From NCBI GenBank assembly GCA_029215795.1, contig JARDYH010000007.1:66952763-67016762 (forward strand): a DNA stretch of 64,000 bases, read 5' to 3'. Shown here one piece after another: positions 1-29,999 of the stretch. Position numbers and translations under genes: made by a program. The stretch comes from Anniella stebbinsi (taxonomy: Eukaryota; Chordata; Lepidosauria; Squamata; Anniellidae). Each line of letters starts with the position of its first letter. Position 1 is the stretch's first letter. The notes below the pieces were generated by a model. The model worked only from the letters and a program-made list of their open reading frames with translations. It did not search any database and was not told where the DNA came from.

Positions 1-19717
<19,717 letters not shown>

Positions 19718-19776
19718 GGCTACGTAGCCACAGTCAATCCGCTCAATGGACAAAATCCACCCACGCAGAGCAAGGC

Positions 19777-20481
19777 CTAGAAATAAAGCATCCAGGATGA
19801 CATTACAGCGAGCTGAACCTCAAGGGGGAAAAAAAGAAGGTATTTCTAAGCCTTAAATTGCAAGGTTACACTGAGAGAACCTGTTTGCTCAAGCCTGTTC
19901 AGTCAAATGCAAGCACCTGTAGATCTACTTCCCCTCTCCTGTTGTCATCAGGACTAGCAGCCACTGACGGCCTTCTCCTTCTCGGCTTTGTTTAACCCCC
20001 TTTAAAGCCGTACAAGTCGGCAGCCCATCGCTACGTCTTGTAGCAGAGATTCCACAGTCTGAGCATTTATTTATTTATTCATTGCATTTCTGTACCGCCC
20101 AATGAAGCTCTCTGGGCGGTTTGCAATGTGAACTAGAGAAGCATGTACAAATAAGTATTTATTATTATTATTGTTGTTGTTTTGTTGTTGTTGTTTCGTT
20201 GTTGTTGTTATTGTTATTACTTTCCTTGTTGCAAGCTGCTCCGAGTGCTACGTACAAAAGGAAGGGATGTACGCCTATCAGTAACGATAATAGCCCCCCC
20301 TCCACCAAGCCGTGTCTATAGTCATAGGAGAGCTGGAAGGGGCCTATAAAGGCCATCGAGTCCGACCCCCTGCTCAATGTTGCCTCCCTCCTGCCGTAAT
20401 TTCCCCCAAAACACCCCTGATCCCCCCTCAGTCCCCGCCCCCCCTGTCGGTTCCGCGCCCGCCCCCCCCCCCAGCACTTAC
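19777..20481 (-). other. SYMPK: SYMPK intron 1 with CR1 and L2 scraps
   Basis: Intron between the non-coding first exon (donor at 20,482) and exon 2 (acceptor at 19,777; CTTTATTTCTAG). It holds a CR1 fragment (about 19,935-20,060, minus), an L2 tail (about 20,066-20,140, minus), a GTT/ATT microsatellite (20,160-20,218) and a second, different CR1 3' tail (about 20,313-20,395, minus, complement of CTTCCAGCTCTCCTATGAC type end). Confidence 0.7.
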
Positions 20482-20900
20482 CTCGCCCCGCTAAGTTGTC
20501 ATGACAACACCCCCTCCGCCCGGTCTCCGAGTACCCCCACTAAGTTGTCATGACAACCACTAGGCCCTGAGCCTACCTCCTCAGTTTTCCCCGCCTCACA
20601 TAAGCCTCCTGTTACCGACAAAGCCACGCCAGGCTATTCCCTTCCTCACCCAGTGGAACCGAGCTGCCTTTGAAGAAAAGAGAAATTAGCCAGGCCTCCA
20701 CGAAACCGCCATATTGGCAAACGCAAATCCCATTTTAATTAATTAGAGCGCATGCGCGGAGGCAAAGCCTCTTGGGTAATGTAGTTTCCTTCCTCCAAAA
20801 GGCGGCACTGTCCGCTATCCTCCCCTGGCTATTGCAGGAGGAGATCGCGAGCGCGACGTCTTCAACCTATCAGGAAGTGGGCGCTGCTCGCAAAGATTTG
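20482..20900 (-). promoter_or_regulatory. SYMPK: SYMPK non-coding exon 1 and promoter
   Basis: On the minus strand a strong donor (GCGAG followed by GTAAGTGC) marks the end of a non-coding first exon at 20,482. Upstream the sequence is GC-rich with many CpG and no TATA box, as for a housekeeping gene. Motifs visible: two copies of a 14-bp palindrome (20,495-20,508 and 20,544-20,557), a YY1-like GCCATATT core at 20,708-20,715, an NRF1-like GCGCATGCGC at 20,748-20,757, and an ACTACATTACCCA motif at 20,773-20,785. The transcription start itself cannot be placed from sequence. Confidence 0.7.
20495..20557. promoter_or_regulatory. Two identical X-box-like palindromes
   Basis: GTTGTCATGACAAC occurs at 20,495-20,508 and again at 20,544-20,557, each preceded by CTAA or ACTAA. 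It fits the inverted-repeat form of the X-box bound by RFX-family factors. The 49-bp spacing and shared flank suggest a local duplication of about 49 bp. Confidence 0.6.
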
Positions 20901-20975
20901 TGGATAACGTAGTTCTTCTGAGCAGACGCATCGTGCTTACGTTGGCCTTCGAATCATCGCGGGGAATTCCGTAGT
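20773..20975 (-). promoter_or_regulatory. Three ACTAC-type motifs upstream of SYMPK
   Basis: On the minus strand ACTACATTACCCA (20,773-20,785) fits the ACTAYRNNNCCCR core bound by ZNF143/THAP11. ACTACGTTATCCA (20,901-20,913) differs at one position and ACTACGGAATTCCCC (20,961-20,975) is looser. All three point the same way as SYMPK. Confidence 0.5.
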
Positions 20976-20989
20976 TCTATTTCGCCGTG

Positions 20990-22290
20990 AGGGATGTCGG
21001 GAAATCGAGTCCTTCAAGCAGCTTCACCCTCACCCTTCATTTGAACAGCATTTGGAGGAACCTGAGTATGAAGGCTGCAATTTTATGCACTCGTTTTACC
21101 TGGGAGTAAGTCACATTTATCCTTTTGCTGGGTTTTTGTAACTGTGTTTTTTGTGTTTTATTTGGAAAGGCAGGTAACACATTATTGTAATCATAATAAC
21201 TGAATCCATGGAGATTGACTTCTGAGTCAACATGGATAGGGTTCCACTGCAAACCTGTGCTGCAGAGGTGTATAGATACAGAAAAAAGCCTCATCGCTTT
21301 ATGACCATTTACTATTTTCTTTGACCCCTGGTTAGATTAGCAGTTTTAAGCAGGCTTGACTGTTATTCTTACTATTTTACCATATGCCTCCTTTATTATT
21401 ATAAAGTATCTTATCCTGAATGATGAGCAAAGGTGGAATCGAAATGTACATACCCATACCCAGCAATTAACGTATGAAAATAAGAACATCAGAAGAGACC
21501 TGCTGCATCAGACCAAGGGTCCATCTAGTCCAGCATTCTGCTCACACAGTGGCTGACCAGCTGTTGACCCACAAGCAGGACACCAGTGCAACAGCACCCT
21601 CCTGCCCATGTTCCCCAGCAGCTGGTGTACCTATGCTTATAGCAGTTCTACCCCCAGGAGTTTTTTCTGTCATCCCTCCTCAGACAGAAATGCCTAATTG
21701 GGAGCCTTTGGTCCTTTAACCTCAGACCAAACAAGGAACAGAGCGTGTAAGGATTCCAGCTCACCCGAGTATCTATACTATCTAGCAACCAGGGCAATGT
21801 AGCATCTGATGTTTTTGTCCCTAAGAAGACGGAGAAACTCTTCACATGGGCAGCTGAACAATCTGCACCTCCTGGCCTTCCCAGTTGCAGGGTGACTTGA
21901 TGAGGGGTGGGGAGTGGGGGGTGGGGGAGCAAATGATAATGGAAAAAGTCCCCTCCTCAGGCCTTCGATGTTGCAACTTTTTAAAAAGCCTTTATCAAAT
22001 TCTGCAGGAAGGAAAAGGGAGCCCCCACATCTGCATGGATTATGGAAACGTGTCTTTCCCCCCTCGTCTTGCATGAGTCTAATTCTTACCATTTTGCATC
22101 AGTGAACCTGCTTCTGTTACTCCTGGCGTGAAGGCAAGGAGCTCTATAGATGGTATTGAACACGTGATCTCTGAGTGCTGGAAATCTCATTCGGCTGTTT
22201 CTTCCAAGATTTCAGACATTATTTATTCACTCTCAAGAACATTGTCAACCATGAAGGCGAGAAAAGTCTTTTAATATATAATACACACTA
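20990..22290. other. Intergenic sequence between SYMPK and the homeobox gene, left part
   Basis: Unique-looking sequence with decayed pieces of the CTGGGAGTAAG palindrome (about 21,085-21,250) and a CR1 3' end on the minus strand (about 21,480-21,770). No gene visible. Confidence 0.6.
21480..21770 (-). mobile_element. CR1-type LINE 3' end
   Basis: Complement of the common CR1 3' terminus (AAGAACATCAGAAGAGACC.. GGTCCATCTAGTCCAGCATT). 5'-truncated. Confidence 0.8.
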
Positions 22291-22293
22291 TTA

Positions 22294-22613
22294 TAAGGTG
22301 ACCCTATGGAAAGGAGGACAGGGCTCCTGTATCTTTAACAGCTGAATAGAAGAGGGAATTTCAGCAGGTGTCATTTGCATGTATGCAGCACCTGGTGAAA
22401 TTCCCTCTTCATCACAACAGTTAAAGCTGCAAGAGCCTTGACCTCTTTTGTAACTGGTCACTCTAGTGTAGCTCCCACAGCTTTAACTGTGGCGATGAAG
22501 AAAGGATTTCACCAGGTGCTGCATGCATACAAATGGCACCTGCTGAAATTCCCTTTTCTATATAACTATTAAAGATACAGGAACTCTGCCCTCCTTTTCA
22601 TAGGATCACTCTA
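22294..22613 (-). mobile_element. hAT-like 320-bp MITE (GGTGACC family)
   Basis: First copy from the left of a family with inverted termini TA(G/A)GGTGACC..GGATCACTCTA. Body carries the paired TTTAACAG / CTGTTAAA arms and the CTCTTCATC / GATGAAGA inner arms. The central GGTCACTCTAGTGTAGC piece places it in the reverse orientation. No clear 8-bp duplication survives at this copy. Confidence 0.8.
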
Positions 22614-24329
22614 ATACACACACACACATTTAATGAAAGTTGAGATTCTCGAAGAGCTTCTAGCCTGTGCCTCCCCCTGAATTCAGGCTGAGATACAGAG
22701 AACTCGCAGGCATTCAAAGGGATGGGGGCCTCAGAACATAAAGACTTCCACGCAATGGAACTGTGGGTTGTTCAGTCCTAACCTCCCGTTCTGTTTCTTT
22801 TCGTATTCTTGACTTTCCGTTGGTGCAACAAGCAACTTTCCCCAGCGGCTTTTGAGTTTCTTTGCCTGAAAAAAACACACCTTCTTTTTCTGCCCATTTG
22901 ACCAGCCGGTCAGATGGACTTTTAACATGCATGTTTGCTCATTTTAATCTGGTTTCCCAGGAGCCTTATTGTGTAATGGGGTGCAGCCCAGATTGGGTTA
23001 CAGGCCTCTCCTCAACTAGGGATTATGCGGGGAGGAGGTAATTAGTTAATTGTGCCCTCTTTTCCTGCTTTCTTTTGTGGTTCTTCTGGATCCTTAATCC
23101 AGGAACCGGAGGCTGGATCAGGCATTCTCCTGACAACGGCTGCGGGAACCAGGGAACCGGCAGAGGTAATGGGAGCCTCTTGGGAAATATGACTCGGGGT
23201 GACAAGGACACCGGGAGAGGAGGAGGAGGAGGAGGAGGAGGAGGCACAGTGATAGTGGGGGGGGGGGGGAGCAAGAGAACTGGAAGGGATATGGTAGCCT
23301 TCTCCAACCTGGCACCCCTCCTGATGTGTTGGACTGCAAGTTCAGCTGAAAGTGTTCCAGCGCTTCTGGACTAAGGGGTAGGATCACAGGCATCGCAGAT
23401 GAGGAGGCTGTGGGTTTTAAACTGGGTTTGTATGGAACGGAGCAAGCTGACATCACATAGGGGGAAGTTCTGGGCCTAGAGAAAAGGGAACGTCATTCAC
23501 AGGAGCAGAAGATCTGCCTGGCATTGGGAAGGAGTTAGGAAAAGGAATTCGAGAGAGGAGGCGGTCTCCCCCCAGTGCGGCAAGGCCCTGGAGGTGGTGT
23601 GTAGCCCTCAGCATCATCTGGCACCTTGCGCATGTGAATGGTCCATCATGGGTCCAACGGCTCAAACAAGGTGCATTGTCACCTCCTGCCCTCCCCAGTA
23701 CAGCCGTGTTTGAGTGGCTCAAGTATTCAGCTGTGAGTCTGGAAGCAAGGAGGGACAAGGCCAACTGGAGGTGAACAAGCCCCTAAACCTGTGGCCGGCT
23801 TGAGAGATCGGAGGCGGCTGCAATGTCCGTTGCGCTCCAGATGCTTTATCATGGTTTGTGCATGGCTATAAGTGACTGTCGCTTCCCCAGGCCTTGGGAC
23901 ACACGAGGGAAAGCCAGGTTTCAGCCAAGCCAGGGCCTGGGCCCTTGAATCTGTCTGAAATGCCAAAACTGGGCCATGGGACCCCTAAAAGCACATAAAG
24001 TGGGTGATACGAAGCATGGGCAGAGTGCCTTCCCCTCACTTCTGAGAGGCCACCACCGATTGCGGCTTCTGGGCCAAAGGCGTGAACCCCCGAGTGTGCT
24101 CTTGAGCCCCCCGCACACCTCTTCTTTTAGAAGTGATGCACCGAGGAAGCCAAGGGATCCAGGCCTCCTCGCTGCTGTTACTAATGAATTCCTGACCCGG
24201 AGGATCAGATGTCCATTTGAAGCCCCCTCCCCGTAACAGGAGACGTTACCTTCCGCTAGGTGCTCTCCTGTCTCCGACCCCCACAGGCACGGCCCCTGTC
24301 AGGTAATCTTATCCCTCCTGAGCCGGCCA
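22614..24329. other. Intergenic sequence upstream of the homeobox gene
   Basis: Contains a GGA-rich microsatellite (23,219-23,243), a G-run (about 23,258-23,267) and half of a small palindromic MITE (about 23,299-23,345). The rest is unique-looking and GC-moderate; it could contain enhancers of the homeobox gene but nothing specific can be named. Confidence 0.5.
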
Positions 24330-24420
24330 GTGGATTGGTCCCACGTAAATCCCTTGCAAATCTCCCTCTGTCTCCACTAGCTCAGCCCCTGGCCGTTAAA
24401 TAGATGGGGCTGGGATGCCC
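24330..24420 (+). promoter_or_regulatory. Probable promoter of the homeobox gene
   Basis: An inverted CCAAT box (GATTGGTCC at 24,333-24,341) lies about 58 bp upstream of a TATA-like TTAAATA (24,396-24,402). Transcription starting about 25-30 bp past the TATA-like element would begin after the ATG at 24,404, which supports use of the ATG at 24,497. Confidence 0.45.
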
Positions 24421-24496
24421 CCGGCCGCTGTTTCTGCTCCTCTCCTCACCTTCTGCTCAACCCGCCGACAAAGGCTTCCTTCAGCCCCCAAGAAGG

Positions 24497-26391
24497 ATGG
24501 CCAGTGTGACCCTCTCTGGCTTGGACGGCCCAGGGGTTCTCCCCGCGGGGCCCTTTTTCAACAGAGACGGCCCCGCTTCCGTGGCCTTTGCCTCCCAGAT
24601 GCCACCCCCGGAGCAGAGGGGTCACCCCACTCCACAGAGGATGAAACCTTCTCAGCGTGTAGCCGACTTCTCCATCCGTTCCATCCTGGCCCTGGATGGT
24701 TCTGAAGGGGAAAGGGAGAACCTCGAGGAGGCGTCAGGAGGCTCCGTGGAGTGGGCTGGAGCCCCTCAGGGCTATGCCTGGATCAGCTGCTCCCGCTTCA
24801 AGCCTCCCTTCATTCCAAGTAAGGCTTCATCAGCATACGCCCGCCCTCCCTCCCTCCCTCTTTGTTCTAAGCAAGGCATAATCAGTGCACCCCTGTTTGG
24901 CAGCACTGGAGCCAAAGCAAAGCCATGTTGTTCTCACTACTATCACTGCTCTTCTTGCTTCCCTGCAGAGGTGAAACGGGTGGGCAGTCCGCGTCCCACA
25001 TCCCGCAGTCCCCGAGTGCCTTTCTCTGCGGCTCAGCTGGGAACGCTGGAGAGCAGCTTTCAACAAACCCGCTATCTTAGTACCGGGCAGGTGAGGGACG
25101 TGGCTGCCCTGCTGGGCCTCACAGAGAACCGGGTAAGAGAGCAGTGCCTTTTCCATCTCTGCCTGTTCAAGTGGGGATCGGGGCCTCATGGAGCCCACGA
25201 GTAACAACCTGAGAGTCCTCCTTCCTGTAGCATCTACTGCGGCCACAGCGTCTCTTTGAATAGCACCCTAGGAGGGTTTGTTTATTAAATTTATATAAGC
25301 CTGCCCAATGACCTCGTCCTCCGGGCAGCTGTCATCAATAAACGGTCAAATAGAATTTTAAAAAAACTGATATTGTAAAATAACGATGTGCATGAGAAGA
25401 AAAGCCCCCCTGGATTAGGGTCCATCTAGCCCAGCATGCTGTTCACACGGTGGCTAGCTGCCCATGGGGAACCCGCAAGTAGGACATGAGCGCAGCAGCA
25501 GCTGCCGTCCATGCTCCCTAGGAACTGGTGTACAGAGGCTCACTGCTTCTGATACTGGAGGTAGCATAGAACCATCAGGACTAGTGAGATTTTTTTTTTA
25601 CTGGCAGAGAGAAGCATAAAAGCAAGTTACGAAAGAGAGGCATTGCAGAATCAGTGGTTCAGAATAATAAGAAAAGCCAAAGGGGAGGAGAGCATCCACT
25701 GAAGTCAAAAAAAGGAGAGAGAAGCGGTTCTGTCTCCTTTTTTTTCAGAATAATAAGACCCAATGTAACACCTACAAAACCACGATGGCCAAAGAGATTA
25801 AAGGAAACCTCCTTTTTTTCCCTTTGACCTCTCATGTTTGTTTAGAACAGTACGATGATAGCTCTCCAAAAAAAAAAAAAAAAAGATCCTGGAGAATAAT
25901 AATAAAAAAAAGTCTTCACCTGATGCTAATTCCCCCAAACTCCTACAAAAGAACAGAAGGGCTCCTTCTCATGACAGTTGAATGAACCAATTTATGTTAG
26001 TGGTGTGGACACATTCTTAAAGCATGCCGTAAAGAGCTGTTCTTAGAGCGTTCCCTGTCATGTCAACTTGGGATATGTAGGTTTTCACTGGGCTTGTCTG
26101 GAGGATCAGCGTCGTCCTATGTTCCTGTGGAAGAGGGCATCATCAACCCATTTCCCATTTTCAGGCTCTTTTTTCTGGTCTGCATCTTCACAGAAATGGA
26201 GGGGGGCCTTCCCAAGAAGATAGAATTCAGACAAGCGATTGATTTCCTCCTCTTTTTGTTGCTAGGTGAAAATCTGGTTCCAGAACCGGAGAGCCCGGGA
26301 ACGGCGGGACTTCCTGAAGCAGCACCCAATCAGCAGCATGGGTGTGAAGGGGAACCCGTTGCAGGGCCAGTCCCCCTTCGGGTGGCGCTAA
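24497..26391 (+). CDS. Divergent ANTP/NK-like homeobox protein with EH1 motif (three exons)
   Basis: Probable nuclear DNA-binding transcriptional repressor. Exons 24,497-24,818, 24,969-25,132 and 26,266-26,391 join in phase (GTAAGG donor; CCCTGCAG acceptor; GTAAGA donor; TTGCTAG acceptor) to 203 residues. Residues 58-66 (FSIRSILAL) look like an EH1 motif that recruits Groucho/TLE. The homeodomain spans about residues 119-178. It keeps F8, L16, F20, Y25, L26, L40, W48, F49, Q50, N51, R52, R53, and shows PR(V)PF at positions 4-8 as in MSX. The second intron falls between homeodomain positions 44 and 45, a site known in several ANTP-class genes. Only 25 residues follow the homeodomain. The start at 24,497 has A at -3 and G at +4; an in-frame ATG at 24,404 has a poor context. 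MSX-, NOT- or VENTX-like affinity is possible; I do not recognise the gene. Confidence 0.88.
25265..25590 (-). mobile_element. L2 tail and CR1 3' end inside homeobox intron 2
   Basis: About 25,275-25,370 is an L2-type tail (CCTGCCCAATGACC..GGGCAGC) and about 25,392-25,590 is a decayed CR1 3' end on the minus strand. Intron 2 (25,133-26,265) also has A-rich stretches around 25,866-25,885 and 25,900-25,910. Nothing else recognised. Confidence 0.6.
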
Positions 26392-27993
26392 TAACCATGG
26401 GGGCAAGGGAGCAGGGGCAAAGGTTTGCATAAAGTTAATTGGCTGCCCAGTCTGTCACTCATCTGACCCACATTGCTCAGTTCCACGACTTTCGTTGAAC
26501 CATTGTTGGGGTCTGGAAAGCCGGTGAACGGACTCCAGCATTTTTTACCGAGTTTCGCCCCACCTGTGGTCTGTCAAACTCCATCTTGCCTCCTGCACCT
26601 ACTTGCCAGGATCTGTCACGGCTCCACCTGCTTGGCCACATCCCAGGCACGGTCCAGGCGCCCCGATTTTTGCAACTGTTTTGACAACAGTTGGGGCCCA
26701 AGACACGTTCCATATAACGTTTTCAAAGTTATATCCTGCTTGGTAGCCCTCGTCTGCTTTTGTGCCTCTTAACAGCATCTTGATCCCTAGAACCAGCAGC
26801 AAGATGGTACATGTAGCCCAGAGATAAATCCTGTGACCTTCTAATCCAGGGATGGGAGATGTGCGGCTCTTCAAATGTCGTTGGACTCCAACACCTATCA
26901 CCCCTCACTATTGGCTAGGGATGACGGGACTCGCAGTGCAAAATCATCTGGAGGGCTGCACGTTCCCCACCACTGTCAAACTAATATATTTCTGGTGCTG
27001 GAGAAGATGAATTTGTGTATGCGTATGGGGGGGGGGGGAAGTGGAAAGGACAGTTCTTTTCCTACACCAATGAACCTCAAAGGAATCTGTGGGGGGGAAG
27101 TACATTTTATTTGTGAAAGCTCTCCAATTGTTCTGCCTGCTGGGTTTTTAGTGTTACTGCTCTTCATCAGAAGCAGTATTCCTTTGTCTTTTAGCAGAGC
27201 AACTTGCACAAGGCTTATATGTTGTGTTGTTTTTCATTTCTATGAAATACCCAAGGCTATTTAGAAATCAAAGTAAAGCAATTCATTTTTTTATTTACTT
27301 ATTTCTTTAATGCGTGTATATACCACCCTCCATCATATTTGTCCCAGGGCAGTTGTAATGTAATATTTTGTAAACACAGCACTAAGATAGCAAGAGTACC
27401 TAGGTATATCGCAGCAATAAAACCTGATATATCAACATGTTATTCCTTTTTGAATTGGGCCAAATGTGTTATTTTTTCCCCTCCTTGTTTCTGCTCTCAT
27501 ACCCTGTTCAGTTACCCACACTTATTCTTAACCAGAATATTGCTCTTAATTGAACATACAGCTTTCTCAGAACGGAAGGGGGTATCCCAATGTCTGTAAC
27601 TGTAGTGCCCTCTTGTGGCCAGTGATGTTAGAGTGACCATACTTTTTCTCTATACCTTTTTTGGAGAGCGGGGAGACGTAGGCAGTTCTAGATGATTGCC
27701 GGTGGAGGGTACATATAGGCAACCTCACTTCTTAGGTTAAATTTTTCTTTCTTTTTCATTTCCAAATTGACAATCAAGCAGAATCATGATGTTTTGACCA
27801 AGCAATTAATCCAAAGTTTAATAGTGGGGCTTTGTGAATTTGCCATTAGCAAGTGGTCATCCCAGTATATGGTTCATGGGGTGGAATAGGTAATTGGCAA
27901 TTATTTTTGAAATGATTTTTGAAAACATCTTTTGTATTTTTGATAAGTCTGCAAAGTGTCTTGGGGCAGTCACAAAAGATAGGGTATAAATTA
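26392..27993. other. Region downstream of the homeobox gene
   Basis: Probable 3'UTR then intergenic. No AATAAA is seen in the first kilobase; one occurs at 27,416-27,421. A decayed palindromic MITE lies at about 26,850-26,980 and an L2-like tail on the minus strand at about 27,285-27,400. Confidence 0.45.
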
Positions 27994-28389
27994 GGGATGT
28001 ACGAGAAATGTGTTTCAGTTGCTTTTTGGTCAGGAATTACCCGGTTTGCATCTTCCGGACTGAACAAGGACTTGGATGCAATCTGCAGTTGGAATCCATA
28101 CATTTTCTAGCTTGTAATGTGATCCGCGGACCAAAAGAATAGGTTCGAAACCATGCATACTTTTGAAACATGTACACAAAAATGCTTTCATCAACGGGAG
28201 AAGATCGTGTACATTTCAAAGGTGCACACAACTGATGCATGCATTTGGAAAAATACACATGAAAATAAGCATGGATTTTCATTCACAAAGAAAAAAACAA
28301 AGCTTGCAACCTGATACGGACTTGAGTCAGAATGAGTTTGAGATGAAATTCGGAGGACTCCATCTCAAGTTTTGCAGATTTGCACATCC
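27994..28389. mobile_element. Candidate PIF/Harbinger-like MITE with TTA duplication
   Basis: Ends read inwards GGGATGTACGAGAAATGTGT and GGATGTGCAAATCTGCAAAA, imperfect inverted repeats, with TTA directly on both sides (27,991-27,993 and 28,390-28,392). 396 bp. The interior has no ORF. A diverged relative is at 31,605-31,928. Confidence 0.6.
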
Positions 28390-28392
28390 TTA

Positions 28393-28510
28393 AGCTGCCT
28401 TCCCCAACTGGTGCTCTCCGGATATTTTGGAGTATGGATTTATTTCTCATCATTCCAAGCCAGCTGATTGCTAGGGCTTATGAGAGTTGTAGTTTAACAC
28501 TTCTGGAGTC
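28393..28510. mobile_element. Small palindromic MITE (CCTTCCCCAACTGG variant)
   Basis: Starts GCTGCCTTCCCCAACTGGTG and carries the ATGAGAGTTGTAGTTTAACA arm. It directly follows the Harbinger-like element at 27,994. Confidence 0.6.
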
Positions 28511-28764
28511 TGTTCCAGATAATAATATAATCTAGATGGGGTGGGTGGGTGTCAGGTGAACATTGCCAGTTACTTACAGTACCCTATGGGACATATACTG
28601 TTGCTTTTCAGCCCCAAAAAGGCCCCCTAAAGTATCTCACATAAAAACATGATAAAAGCCAATTAAAAACCACAACAAGACTGCACAACTACAAATCTAT
28701 GTCTAGTTGACTACACTGGTCGGACTAATTGTCTCTCTAGACTAGTATTGATGACTTCAGTAAC

Positions 28765-28862
28765 TCCCAACCTTGCAACCCTTCAGATGTGTGGGACTGC
28801 AACCTCCAGCAAGCATGGCCACTGAGAGTGATGAGAGTTGTAGTCCAACCTGGAGGACTCTG
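28765..28862. mobile_element. Small palindromic MITE fragment
   Basis: Contains CCCTTCAGATGTGTGGGACT and the GAGAGTTGTAGTCCAACCTG arm of the common palindromic family. Confidence 0.6.
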
Positions 28863-28879
28863 GAAGCTGATCTCTAATT

Positions 28880-29030
28880 GGCAGTGGGTTCTCTAGGAAA
28901 GGCCAAAAAGGGTCTCTTCTCCTCACCTGTGACCTGATCCCTTTTGAACTAGAAATACCAAGGATCGGAGCTGGCGTCTTCTGCATACAAAGTATGTGTT
29001 CAACAATTGAACCACGGTCCCTCCGCTAAG
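28880..29030 (-). mobile_element. tRNA-like SINE, decayed
   Basis: The right end is the complement of a tRNA-like head (GTCTTCTGCATACAAAGTAT..TTGAACCACGG), as in the clearer copies at 31,381 and 37,200. Box A and B are decayed. Confidence 0.5.
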
Positions 29031-29725
29031 CAGGGATTCTAACACACGGCTCTAAAACTGGCCAGCTGAGCTGCATGAAGACCTCTCAAGTAATCCTATT
29101 TTACAGGTGTGGAGCACTGAGGTTGAGAGGGGGAAGCAAAGGGCACACAAAGGCCAGCTATGGCAGAGAATTAAACCACTGGGAACTGAGAACACTTGCC
29201 CACAGGACTGTCCACGGATCCCAGTCTATCTTCTGCCTTTCCCCGTGTTCAGGGTTAACGCGCTTGCATCAAGTTTTCTGGAGGTGTGCTTTGCAATGCA
29301 AACAGCCCCAGGGCTGCAGTGGGAAGCCCCTTTTAGGCCAGGGGCCGCCCCTGTCTACTGAGCGTTTTCCCCTAACCTTCTGGCCCCTTGGCCTCCAGAG
29401 ATAAGGCAAACGCAAAATGGGAGCCCTATGGCTTAGAGTCCAAAGTCTATCCCTGAATAATCAGCGTTAACTGGTGGTGTGTCTATGTGTGTCTATACGT
29501 AGAATTTGCCTTTCCTATTCCCCATAGGCCTTCTCTTCTTGGGACTCGGTTGGCCAAGGTCACAGATCGGGGATGACACACAGAAATTAAGCAGGGCAAG
29601 CGTGCCCTTTCCATTTTTCACTGTGCCTGGAAAAAGCTTCGCCTGCTAACATTTCTGAATGTTGGGCTGCTGTTAAAGGGCAGGAGCTGGTTTTCACCCC
29701 CAAACAAAAATAATACTGGCAGTCC
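29031..29725. other. MIR-like remnant and unique sequence
   Basis: About 29,085-29,180 resembles a MIR-type SINE core (TTTTACAGGTGTGGAGCACTGAGG). From 29,180 to 29,725 no repeat is recognised; the stretch around 29,225-29,400 looks unique and could be regulatory. Confidence 0.4.
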
Positions 29726-29850
29726 TAAAGAACATCAGAAGAGCCCTGCTGGATCAGACCGAGGGTCCATCTACGTAGTCCAGCACTCTGTTCGCACAGT
29801 GGCCGACCAGCAATGGGAGGGAAACACGATCCCCCCCCCCATCTGAAGAA
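29726..29850 (-). mobile_element. CR1-type LINE 3' terminal fragment
   Basis: AAGAACATCAGAAGAGCCCT..GATCAGACCGAGGGTCCATC is the complement of the CR1 3' end. Only the last 120 bp remain. Confidence 0.75.
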
Positions 29851-29962
29851 GCTCTAAAATTATCTAACCGCTTGATTGTTTGCAGGATTAAAACAACGGC
29901 AACTAATAACACCAGAGAAAATTCCACTCATAAAACAGCAATGAAAAGTAGCATAAGAACCA

Positions 29963-29964
<2 letters not shown>

Positions 29965-29999
<35 letters not shown>

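Noticed and set aside
24404..24496. Upstream in-frame ATG of the homeobox gene
   Set aside because: Weak Kozak context and it overlaps the position where transcription from the TATA-like element would start.
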